A stretch of 64,000 nucleotides of DNA from Deroplatys truncata. Taxonomy: Eukaryota; Arthropoda; Insecta; Mantodea; Mantidae. The notes beneath the pieces were generated by a model. That model was not told the DNA's origin and made no database searches. It saw nothing but the letters and a program-made list of their open reading frames with translations. Below, in pieces: positions 11,772 to 22,139 of this stretch. The translations under genes and the position numbers were made by a program. Positions within the stretch are counted from its first letter, which is position 1; every line of letters starts with the position of its first letter. The stretch covers positions 214,497,290 to 214,561,289 of the forward strand of contig CM060990.1 in assembly GCA_030765065.1 (NCBI GenBank), given 5' to 3'.

Positions 11772-14700
11772 TCACAGGGGTGTTACCTCATTTCGAGTAA
11801 AACTAACCTGATTCTTTTCATTATATTCTTCACCCTTCTCATTCTCTAAACATTTGTACGGTTTGAGCAACTGTTTATGGTATCTCCCTACGATCTTGGA
11901 ATTCTTTATTTCTTGTAACTCAAATGTATCCGAGCCAAAAATGTTAATCACCCGGTATGGACCTTTAAATAAATTTTCCATTCTATGATACCTTTTGTTC
12001 AGAATGCTAGACTTTTTCTTGTCCCGTACCAATACTAAGTCTCCCAATTTGATCAACCAGTGTTTTCGTTTCTTTTTCTTAAACTTTTCTTTTCTTTTCT
12101 GCGCCTTATTGGCCATTCTTTCAAAAGCTTTCTTAAACATCTCTTCTTCCGTTAGTGCTTTCGGATCTTTAGCTTCTAGTGTCTGTGGTAATTCCCCTTC
12201 AAGTGTTTCCATTAATTTCCCCTTCATCAGCTCGATGGGCTTATAACCGGTAGTAGGGCTCACACTTTCATTTAAAATACTTTCGATGCGCTGATAGTGA
12301 TTTGCCCAATCACTGTGTTTTTTTATTGGCCAAAATTCTCAAATAAACCGAAATGTCCCGTATTATTCTTTCGCAGGGATTGCTTTGTGGGTGGTATTTT
12401 GAGCAATGATACAACGTGATTTCGTTTTCTTTTAAGGTGTCTACAAATTTTCTGCTGGTAAATATTGAAGCATTATCACATAAAATTGCCTTCATCTTTC
12501 CAAATTGTGGAACATACGACTTCATTATCTTCCTTAGGCATGTTTCACTTGTAATCTTCCTGACTGGGTAAATTTTCACAAATTTTGAAAATACATCTAT
12601 TAACACCACTATATACCTAAATCCAAATTTACTACAAGGCATCTCACCATGACAGTCCAAGGTCACTAACATGCCTGGTTTTTCCCTTAGTATTGAGTTT
12701 GTCTCGTATTCGTATTGTATATTCAGTGGCTTTGCTTTTTGACATTGTAAGCATGTCGAAATTATTCTCCTTACTTTATGGTGTAATTTTGGAATATACA
12801 GGTTTTCTTGGATCATTAAAGCTGTGCGTTCTGAGCCAGAATGTGCTAGAGCTTGATGGAACGTGCTTATGAGTTCATTCTCCATGTTCTTAGGTATATA
12901 TGTCTTCCATTTCTGTATTTCGCTGCCATGTAGTTTATATAACACGCCCCCTTTTACCCCTATGTTTCCCTTGATATTTTCATCTATTTCTGGGGCCTTT
13001 TTTATTAATTTATTTAACTTCTTATCTCGTCGCTGCTGGTCCCCTATTCCTTTTAATTCTTTTATCAATCCTTTACTCAAGGGTATTTCAATACTCATTA
13101 ATGTTACTTCATTTTTAGGGCGTTCTATTCTCTCCGGTATTTCACTGTTGTTATGTAACCTAGACAGCAAATCGCTAAAAACATTTGTTTTTCCTGGAAT
13201 GTGTTTCACCTCAACATCATACGAAAGAATCTCATGGATGTACCTAGATAATTTAGTACTCGTAAGCCGACAACGTTTCATAAATGAAAGACTCACATGA
13301 TCTGTGTATATAATAACCTTCTGTAGATATATATATGATCTAAATTTCTGTAGTGCGTAATACACAGCACAGATCTCTAATTCGGTGACCGAAGCATTTT
13401 TCTCTATTTGACTTAAACCTCTTGAAGCGGTACTTATCACGTGCAGTTGATTTTCCTCATCTGATTGGGCTAGGACACACCCATACCCGTGACCTGAAGC
13501 ATCCACGTAAATTACATATGGTAGGTTGTCCTTGGGTCTCTCTAGTAGAATTGATTTCGCAAATAGTTCTTTTATCTTTTCAAAAGCTTTCTGGTGTACC
13601 TCGTCCCATTTCCATCGCACTTTCTTTTTAAGTAATTCGCGCAAAGGCGCTATTTCTGCGGCGTACCTCAGGATAAATTTGCTTTGATAATTTAGCACTC
13701 CAAGAAAGGACCTAACCTGCTTAACACTCTTGGGCGCTGGTATTCTTCTCACAGCCGCTACTCTTTCTTCGTTTGGCTTCATTCCTCTATCATTAATTAC
13801 ATAGCCTAGAAATTCCACCTCACGGATGCAAAATTTGGATTTATTAATGTTCACCGTCATACCGTTTTCTCTCAGCTTTCTAAGCACATAATTCACATGT
13901 TTAATATGCTCATCAAAATTTTCATCAACTATTAGAAAATCGTCGATATATTGGATCAAAAATTCGTCGGCTGAGTCGCCAAATATTTTATCGATGGCTC
14001 TTAATAGTCCACTACATGACGTAAGCATACCAAAAGGCATTCTCAAAAATTCGAACTGTTTCCCAAAAAATAAAAAAGAAGTATACTTTCTAACATCCTC
14101 GTGAAGCTCAATCTGCCAGTATGACGCCGTTAAATCAATAGTGGAGAAATACTTGCCTTTGGTTATTTTTGACAGCAATTTTTCTACACTTTCGCTCCGA
14201 AATCTGTCTGGTTGTGTATATTTATTTATCCTTCGAGCATCTATTGTCATCCTAAGTTCGCCATTGCGTTTCGTCACCCAACATAATGGACTGCTGTACG
14301 GAGAATTTGACGTTTGTATTATTCGGTCTCTCAACATCTTATCGATCACCTGTTTGGCTCTCTCCCTTAATGCAATCGGAATATCCCGATACTTGTGTGT
14401 GAAGGGTGCAATATCTTGTACCTTAAAACTGTGTTTGTATGCTTTGCACTTGCCTGGGACGTCCGAAAATACCGCTTTGTTTTCTTGTAACATTCGCCTT
14501 AATAGATGCCTTTGTGTCTCTGTGAGGTTCTCGGCAAGGGTCACTTTCTCCTCTACTGCTTCTACCTGGCTGCCGGTATCTTGGAATTCTTTATTTCGGG
14601 CGTAACCATAATCTTTCTCATTGTGCTCCGTATACCCGTTGTAAAACCTGTCAGCGAACGCATGCATCTCATCGGTTTCTTCCCCTTGTACTATAGCAAT

Positions 14701-15331
14701 TAATTTCTCACTCCTACCTGTTTGTAATAATTGTACGAAAAATCTTTCTTCGGCTATATCTTCTTCTCCTTGGGTTTTGTTATAAGTATCCTGCTTCATA
14801 CCCTCTACAAAAGGGATTTCTAATGTTTTTCTGTTCTTCTCTATTTTCAAAACTTTATCAGCAAAATCAACCCTAGCTCTTAATTCAAACAAAACGTCAC
14901 ACCCAATCAAAATGTCACAAATCAAATTATTGATTACCAGAAAAATAAACTCAAAATTTTCTTCTCCTATTTTCATGTTCAACATTACTTGCATTTTTAT
15001 TCGGGTAACCTCTTTGTTAACTGCTACCCGGCATACCGTGTTCCTTATGGGTAATGTCATTAGCTTAATTCCTTTATTTACCAGGTTCTGATATAACCTC
15101 AGGCTGCATACACTCACATTGGCTCCAGAGTCTATTAAAGCGTTATATTCTTCATCCAATAATACTACCTTTATGCTAGGGGAATCTGTCAGATCCTTTT
15201 CCGAGTGATTTTGAATAGTAGTTATCAGTTCTCCCAGTATAAATTCATTTTTGAGCCCTGTTTCACATTTTCTGTTTATTTGAGAATTTTGCGCGCTTAG
15301 AATCCGCTCCGAGCTCTTGAATGGATCCTGT
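11772..15331 (-). CDS. pol: LTR retrotransposon pol polyprotein (PR-RT-RH-INT), one frameshift
   Basis: The pol frame is -1 to gag and is open from the gag stop region, so it is probably made by ribosomal frameshifting. It holds an aspartic protease (ALIDSGANVSV near 15130), reverse transcriptase (YIDDFLIV near 13940), RNase H (YVDASGHGYGC near 13500), an HHCC-type integrase zinc module (HSGSERTAL, then CLQCQ near 12745-12850) and an integrase core with acidic residues in LVTLDCHGEM, ILCDNAS and NPCERI. The main frame stops at 12310 and the C-terminal chromodomain-like tail (GDLVLVRDKKK, GPYRVINIF) continues to 11772 in another frame. The break lies by a run of seven T at about 12319-12325, so it may be a recent mutation or an assembly error. 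Otherwise the gene looks intact. Confidence 0.93.
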
Positions 15332-15332
15332 C

Positions 15333-17324
15333 TTAGTTTTCCGGGTTATCGACACTATTTGGTGCTCCGCTAGTCTCTTCCACATTTCCCTCTCTCTGCA
15401 TTTGCCTATAGTTTCCTCTGCTTCCTCTAAAATGTCCCCGGGAATGTCTCTCTCTCCTTTCGTTTCTTTCTGGATAATTTTCGTCATACCTTTCTCCTAC
15501 ATCACTTTCCCCTCGGTCAGAAAAATAATGTTCTCTGGATCTGTTTTCATTGTTTCTGCCTCTCCTATAATTAAAACGGCCCCTGTATCTTGGTCTGGTT
15601 TGTATAGCATTTATGTGATATTGGTTATCACCTTCCCTCCTGAAACGGTTATTTTGACAGTTCCTGTTCCCGGATTGAGGCACGTCGTTCCAGTATCTCT
15701 CTCTGGGGTTATAGTTCCCTCTCGCGTTTCCTCTCCAATTCGCATTCCTTGAATTATCCGGTAATGGTCGAACTGTATAGTTTTGTACGTGGTTCCTACT
15801 ACTTGTCTCGAATGATGATACCAACTCAATCAATTCGGGAATAGAATTTGGCTTCGCAATGAGTAGGTAATGGTGTATACGTTCTGGATAATGTGGTACA
15901 ATCATATTAATGAAATCCCTCTCGCTTATGGGTGGCTCGATTAGTCTACTACTCTGTGCTTTAGTTAGCAAATAATCTACCATGCTTAGGTTTCCGCGTT
16001 CATCGTACTTGCCATTAACTAGGATAGATCTCACCTGGTTCTGAGTATTAGTACTCCAGTACTTATTCAAAAATGCCCTTCTGAAATATTCAAAATTATT
16101 ATTCTCCCCCAAAGTCAATCTTACCCATTGGAGAACCCTTTGACGTAAACCTTTACGAACGATTAACATCTTTAGCTCGTCCGGAATCTGCTTCAAACGG
16201 AAATACTCCTCAAGGTCATTTAGGTATTGTTTAGGATTATCAGCCGAATTTTCCTCGAAAGTAGGTACCCCTATCTCATTTAATAAATGGTAGTTTGCAT
16301 TACTTGCATGGTTAGATGTACATTGGTGCCCTGAATTAAAATTATATGGGTCGGCAGCTGGACTTTGGCCTCCATTTACCTCCCTAAAAGTGTTGCTAGT
16401 TTCACTGGGTGAGCTATCATCACTCTGTCTCACACTTATCCCTAGTCTACCAATAGAGCGTTTTAACTCCTTTACACAATTTTCATGCTCTTCCACCCTC
16501 TTCACAATTTCATGATGATTTGAGAGCTGTTCAGTCATTTTTGACGAAAGTTCATTCATCTTTCCCTGATCCTTTTCTAACACTGTTCTAAATTCTCTGA
16601 ACTCCCTTTGAATGTTAGATTCTAATGTACTTTGTTTTTTTTCTAAAGAAACATTTACAGCTCTTAAGTCATCATCCAATTGCTCCTTTATGGCTAAGCT
16701 GGTAACACTTAATTCTGTTTCTACATCCTTCCTTAGTTTTTCTACATCGTTTCTTAGACATAGTTGTCCTGCCTGAATTTCTTGCACTACCTTCCCTTGC
16801 TGACTGAATTTGGAGTCCAATTGACTTTGTAATCGGGTGACCTGTTCACCTAAATATTCCCTCATCTCCTGAGCTAATTCCCCTCTCATCTTCCTGTTTT
16901 CCTCTCTGACATATTCACCTATATGTATACTCTGCTCATTTAATTTCCCTTCTAAATTTTTACTTTGTTCACTTAATTTTTCTAAGTTTTTACTGTGCTC
17001 ACCTAATTTCCCCTCTAAATTTTTATTTTGTTCACGTGAGTCCTTCCTCTGCTCATTTAAGTCCTTACCCATCTCGTCTATCTTTGTGCTCAAATGTTGA
17101 AGCAATATTAGCAGCTGGTTTTGACCTGCGTCAATGACCTGCTCCATCGGTGATTGCCTTTCTAGCCTAACTTCTACTTCTGCTGCACCCATATTTTTTC
17201 CATCTGTTGTTATGCTGACAATAGCCTCCCCATCCAGTTCTTCTGAACCTTCCCTTGACCTACTCATGGTTCCGTTAGCAAGTTCTACCTCCCTAGTAAT
17301 GACTTTACCCCCTCTCAATAGCAT
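15333..17324 (-). CDS. gag: LTR retrotransposon gag
   Basis: 663 codons from the ATG at 17324. The N-terminal third is a long coiled coil with repeated Q/E-S-K-N-L-E-G-K-L units (residues about 85-290). The middle part (about 355-520) has the look of a retrotransposon capsid domain (FEENSADNPKQYLNDLEEYF, GLRQRVLQWVRLTLGENN). The C-terminus is Arg/Gly/Asn-rich without a CCHC knuckle, so RNA binding probably relies on the RG-rich tail. It assembles the cytoplasmic particle. The frame is fully open, in keeping with a young element. Confidence 0.9.
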   Translation of the reverse strand: MLLRGGKVITREVELANGTMSRSREGSEELDGEAIVSITTDGKNMGAAEVEVRLERQSPMEQVIDAGQNQLLILLQHLSTKIDEMGKDLNEQRKDSREQNKNLEGKLGEHSKNLEKLSEQSKNLEGKLNEQSIHIGEYVREENRKMRGELAQEMREYLGEQVTRLQSQLDSKFSQQGKVVQEIQAGQLCLRNDVEKLRKDVETELSVTSLAIKEQLDDDLRAVNVSLEKKQSTLESNIQREFREFRTVLEKDQGKMNELSSKMTEQLSNHHEIVKRVEEHENCVKELKRSIGRLGISVRQSDDSSPSETSNTFREVNGGQSPAADPYNFNSGHQCTSNHASNANYHLLNEIGVPTFEENSADNPKQYLNDLEEYFRLKQIPDELKMLIVRKGLRQRVLQWVRLTLGENNNFEYFRRAFLNKYWSTNTQNQVRSILVNGKYDERGNLSMVDYLLTKAQSSRLIEPPISERDFINMIVPHYPERIHHYLLIAKPNSIPELIELVSSFETSSRNHVQNYTVRPLPDNSRNANWRGNARGNYNPRERYWNDVPQSGNRNCQNNRFRREGDNQYHINAIQTRPRYRGRFNYRRGRNNENRSREHYFSDRGESDVGERYDENYPERNERRERHSRGHFRGSRGNYRQMQREGNVEETSGAPNSVDNPEN

Positions 17325-17618
17325 GTGTTCACCAAAACTGAGTCACTACTCTGCATGCCTTTTTGTTTGTTTTTGAATAAATGTTCTAACCTGTATTTTT
17401 TTTTATGTTAACTGATGCGTTCCGGGTTCGAATCCTGGTGAAGTTCTAGAAGCGATGCTCTCAGCTGTTTTGTTGTCCCACGTAGGTAGACTAGAAGTTC
17501 GCGTTGTAATTTTGTTCTGCTGTGCCCCTTTCCTCTGAAGATTCTTCGTCTGTTCGTTGTTTCCTAGTCCTCCGTTTGTGTCGTTCTTCCCTCCGAGCTC
17601 CACGTTATGGCGCCAGTT
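17325..17618 (-). other. LTR retrotransposon leader with primer-binding site
   Basis: Untranslated leader between the 5' LTR and gag. On the minus strand the bases directly after the LTR read TGGCGCC..., beginning two or three bases inside, as expected of a primer-binding site complementary to a tRNA 3' end. The donor tRNA cannot be named from sequence alone. Confidence 0.6.
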
Positions 17619-18759
17619 TGCGGCGATCACCTCCTCATCCGTTGCTGTAGCTTACCTTGATGCTTCTCCCGTTGCTTCCAGAAGTTCTCAGCGTGTTGGT
17701 TCTTCAATTTATCCTCGGCTAGCTGCAGTAATTTTCCTTAAATTATATGGGAGCATGGACTTATCCTCGGTAAAGGAAAACGTAGATCTCGGGTGGTGAT
17801 ATAGGAAGACATCGACTTGCTTTGTTTATGAAAAGATGACACTGCCGTTTCTTTTTATTTAATTTAACACTCGTAGTATACAAAACTGGTATTGCCGCTG
17901 TAAAATACTGTCCACCGCTGTTAGACTATGGCGTGGATATGTCACGAAATATAACTATTCTTATTGTCGCTTTCAGAGTAGCGGATCTTAGGTGTGTTGC
18001 TAAAACTATTTTGATTCCCTGTTTTGGCGCGATATCTCACACATCCTGCAGCATCTCTCCCTGACCACACATTACGAAAACTCTCGAATAAAATGCAATA
18101 CTAAGCTGACATGACAAATTTGACTTGATTCCCTTTTTGGCGCGATATCTCACACATCCTGCAGCATCTCTCCCTGACCACACATGACATAAACTGCCCC
18201 GAATTTTCCCCAAACAGATCCATTTATAGTCTCAGGCTCCTGAGGCTGCTTCCTTTCCTATTGGTCCATTTTTAGCGCGACTCGACGCGTCTAACTATTT
18301 CGAATAAACTTTCAGGGATCTCATTGGTCCAATTTTAATATAAATCGCGGCTTTTCCTACATTTACCGTTAAGGTTGTCTTTCTCACTCACTTGGTCACG
18401 GCGAATTATCAAATAATGGGACAAAGGCTCTACACCCTCGCTGTAGGAATAATAGCACAGCGACCGGAGAGAGGTAATAAAACTAGGTTTTCTGCCTTCG
18501 AAAGCACTATTCCTGTAGCTAAAACTTTCCCTCGTGGACAGTATTTTAACATAGCGCTTAAATTATTTACATTAAACCATTTATAACTCTACTAATATTA
18601 ATAACCTAGATAGATACATAATGTTAAATCACCCTTCTTAAAATATACAAGCAGTATGAGAAAAAGATATTTACATAATACGATTTAACATCACTAAAAG
18701 TTAATTAATAAGTTATCTGTAATTATAGTTCTTGGGCTCGGCCTAGAGTTGCCGTTTCA
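17619..18759 (-). repeat. 5' LTR of the Ty3/gypsy-like element
   Basis: 1141 bp, the same length as the LTR at 10238-11378, with no difference seen on reading. It has the same internal 60-bp repeat pair. It is followed by GGTT (18760-18763), the target duplication, after which LINE copy B resumes. Confidence 0.95.
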
Positions 18760-19353
18760 GGTTCTGACTTCCCGGGCGTTACCCCGGCTTGGGTGAGTGG
18801 CCTTCTATACCAAACTAACCCCAGGGTCACACCTCCCAGAACATTGACAGAGGGACCCAATTGCCGTCAGAAGTCAGCAGCTCATGCAATGGCCCCCCGC
18901 GGGTCTGCAGTTGAACAGCGGATACGAACACATAACCTACATGACGACCCCGGGTGGTGGGGATGACGCCATTACCCACCCACCCAGCTGCGCACCTATT
19001 GCGCGCTTATCCGTCAGGCTGTGTCCACGGAGGATTAAATAAAAAGGGTAAAAGAAACTAAAATTGTGTGGGCGTTTCGCGCGCAAGGTAGGCCGGCGAA
19101 GAAGAAAAGGGGAAGTGTAAATGAATGGACTTGGGGCGAAATGTGCGTAAATGGAAGAGAAGTAAGAAACAATGGTGAGGGGAGTCATATGATGAAATGC
19201 ACAGAACGCACGAGAGCCTACCTTGAGTCCCCCGGTCACAAGAACGAACCCACCTCGACCGGACAGGGTTGAACGGATGAAAATGGCGATGAATGGCTCG
19301 GGTACCCCGGGTACGCCTAACACGTACTCACATAAGGTGAGCCCCGGGGGGTA
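18760..19353 (-). mobile_element. LINE copy B 5' UTR
   Basis: Matches the 5' UTRs of copy A (4990-5596) and copy C (34760-35355) throughout. It ends in the shared element terminus at about 19353, after which unique AT-rich DNA begins. Confidence 0.85.
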
Positions 19354-21091
19354 CATGCATATTGTAAACAAACTGTAAATACCCATGGTATTTTTGTAGG
19401 CTAAAAGAGGTTGTAATTTGTAAATAAATATAAAACAAAGGCAAATATAATGCGATAGTTTTAAATAATACAATGGCATTAACTTGACGGCAGACCAATT
19501 AATTTGCATTGGTGTGTACTTACGAAAGCGGAATGTTAAAGAACATGAATGAAGAAATAAATGTCTTTAGTCTCACCACAGAGGAGGAAAACTGTGAATG
19601 TAATTCGATAGCAAGCCTTATATGGAGGATAGATGTGACTAATGATAAAAAGTAATAGTCTGTAGTAACATTCATTGGTTATTTATATGCCAGAAGATAG
19701 GAAACACACTATATAAATATTAAAGAAGTAATGCTAAAATCTGACCTATTTCTCTTAACAAGGGAAATATGTAGTAGTAAAGGAGAAAAATAAAGGAAAC
19801 CAAACACGTTGTACATACCTTGTAATGAAGGAAATTTATAAATCATAGGGAAGAGTAAGCAATACTAACTTTATCAGTAATAGCTGAGGTTGGTGGAAAT
19901 TTGAAAGTGACAAGGGGAAACTAGCGAAACAGACTTCTTATTCATACCTCGGTCTAGAGAAACCTTAGATATAAATAAAATGTACTGTGAGGCACTCCGA
20001 TTCTGTACAGTGGAGGGGGTGAAAGGATATGTAGGATGTCATTGTTGGAGCATTGTGTGACACTCTACTTTGGTTTCTACAGGGCGTGGGTACTTCCTGA
20101 TCTAGAGTTGCTTGTGATGGATGACCGGTACAATGTCTGTGGTTTAATACACTTTATTAAAATTCTTCTTTCAGTACTCCCCTCCCACTAGCCACCATAA
20201 GAATATCTAACCTCATAGTATATTCCTAACTGCAAGGAACGCGATGTCCCAGCAATCGACGAACACAAGGTTCACCTTATGCGTTTATTACTGAAAAATG
20301 CAATTACGTGTTACGCGTTACAATTCCGGCCCGTTGCAGAACACTCGTCGGAGAGTTGTGTATGCTTTCTTTGTTTGTCGAAGAGTGAGTGCTCACTTTA
20401 ACCCTCGCTAGTCTCTTATGTGTGTCTCCTCTTTTCTTTTCTTACAGTTATAGTCCCCATTAGTTTCTCAATACTCTGAGAATAGCACGTACATCTGCGT
20501 GAACAGCTTGGGTCCGACGGGTATTTTACACGTTCGAACAATACGTTATTCTAGTGGCCTCCTAAGGTCGCCGCGTCGACGCGGTACCCCCATTATTCTA
20601 GACAGTTAACTATTTTGGGGTCTCTAAACTTTCTGACAAAATGAGCATTTCTTGCAAATGTGTATCGCAGTTGTGTGACAAACTCCGTTTAGCTTCTTCA
20701 ACACAATACTCTGCCAAGCTTTCTTATAACCTTAAGTTGCCTTTGCGCTTCTTGGTTAATACTTATTATCATATTATTACGCCGCTACCTTACCTCTATT
20801 AATTTATTCTTCTGTTAATATTTACGAGTAGTTTATACATGGCTGAAAGCTCATCGGTCATATGGACCGTCACAACTGCAAGGAAATTTAAGTTTTTGTT
20901 TATTCTTGGAGAGTTGGAAACTTGAAAATCATAAGGAGGTATTAGGAGGAAAGTTTGAAAGCTATTTATTCATACCTACGGCTGTAAGAAATTTATAAAA
21001 GACAAGGAAGTTCAACGAAAATTAATGTTTATTCACAAAGTTTAAGAAACTTGTGAATGACAAGAAAGAGTAAAGGAAACCAAACTTGTTA
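19354..21091. other. AT-rich non-coding DNA
   Basis: No convincing ORF or recognisable repeat. A perfect CCGCGTCGACGCGG palindrome near 20571 and a long T/C-rich stretch near 20400 were the only features noted. Confidence 0.5.
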
Positions 21092-22139
21092 TTATGCTTT
21101 CGTGCAAAAAACAGTTGAGCAACTGTTAAAACTGGCCTCCTTCAACCTCCAAGCGTATATTACATCTCCAAAGAAATACATTTCATAGTTCCTCGAAGAT
21201 GCCTGGAGTGTAGGGATTAAATAATAGACGGTTATCATTCTCGCAAGCAGCATATTTTCTGAGTTTAATTGGGTGCAAAACATAAGACTCTTAATGTGCC
21301 TTATGTAAGAAATAATCTGTACAGTGAGATCAGGAGAACATGGTGGCCATGAAATAGTACTGCTGCGACCAATCCATTGTCCTAGGAACACATTATTCAA
21401 GTGGTTTCCTTCGCCACTGTTGAAGTGTGCTGGAGTTCTGTTATGGAACCACATATGGCATTGGATGACAAGAGGAACCTCCTCCAGAAACCCAGGTAGC
21501 TGAATCAGAAACTGGCATTATACGTGCGCATTCAGCTGAGGTAGAGGAAGGTATGAACCAAATAGCTCTTTGGAAGTTAGGCCAGCACATATGTTGTCGA
21601 CGAATATGTATTGATGGCTGCTCTGCACGAAATCATATGAATTGCTGTGCCTCCATGTATCGCTATTTCTCTGAGTTAATATCATTCCGCATCTTGTTAA
21701 ACAACACTCATCGGTGAAGGTCACACGAGAGAAGAAATCTGGCTGTTCATCGTACCGTTCAGAAACGTAGCTATAGAACTCCATTCCACTCGAATAGTAT
21801 GTGCGCAATAGCACGTATTATTGCTCGCGTGCAATTGCATGCATACTGTTTGAACGTGTCTACTGAATATTTCCGAGCACAAATTCAAAAGCTGGGCGTG
21901 ACGTGTTTGTCTTGCACCGGTGTTTAGTGTATGCAATTCCAAGCTTACTGTTTCCCGTAGACGGTGGTGAACAGCCCGTAAAGTTGAAGGGTGTGAATGA
22001 TGTCTGTAAGAATATCTTCCGTGTAAAGTCGCGTAGCTTCATACGAGTTACCTCTAGCCTCACCGAAAATGAAATTCATTATTGCTAACGTATCAAAACT
22101 GCAATCGTTAGTCATTCTTCCAGTAAATCCAACCAACAT
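21092..22139 (-). pseudogene. Decayed DUF4817/DDE transposase
   Basis: Pieces in order on the minus strand match the insect transposase family with an N-terminal DUF4817 helix-turn-helix and a Tc1/mariner-like DDE domain. FGEARGNSYEATRLYTE is DUF4817 (about 22070). Linker fragments follow, then FFSRVTFTDECCLT, which carries a first-Asp region (about 21700), then FHNRTPAHF and GQWIGRSSTISWPPCSPDL (about 21360-21450), the second catalytic region. The D of the usual DGAP-type motif is not retained. Many frameshifts; no intact copy possible. Terminal inverted repeats were not found. Confidence 0.8.

Larger units (their letters stand above)
10238..18759 (-). mobile_element. Ty3/gypsy-like LTR retrotransposon, complete
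   Basis: An 8522-bp element on the minus strand, bounded by two 1141-bp direct LTRs with TG...CA ends and flanked by the 4-bp duplication GGTT (10234-10237 and 18760-18763). It has gag (15333-17324) and pol in the order protease, RT, RNase H, integrase, which is the Ty3/gypsy order. No envelope ORF follows pol. I saw no difference between the LTRs on reading, which implies recent insertion, later than the host LINE copy B. One apparent frameshift interrupts pol near its 3' end. Confidence 0.95.
5597..19353 (-). mobile_element. LINE copy B (interrupted by an LTR retrotransposon)
   Basis: The same LINE family as copies A and C. It is present as 5597-10237 (ORF2 and ORF1) and 18760-19353 (5' UTR, ending at about 19353 in the conserved ATAAGGTGAGCCCC terminus), plus 1-50. 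The LTR retrotransposon 10238-18759 lies between the two larger parts with a GGTT duplication. About 240 bp of ORF2, between endonuclease and RT, is missing near 7772. Its target duplication cannot be checked because the 3' end is off the window. Confidence 0.85.

Noticed and set aside
17403-17445. tRNA-like B box (GGTTCGAATCC) on the plus strand
   Set aside because: No matching A box or cloverleaf could be drawn; it lies in the LTR element leader and may be chance.
20571-20584. CCGCGTCGACGCGG palindrome
   Set aside because: Isolated short palindrome with no neighbouring gene or repeat to give it meaning.
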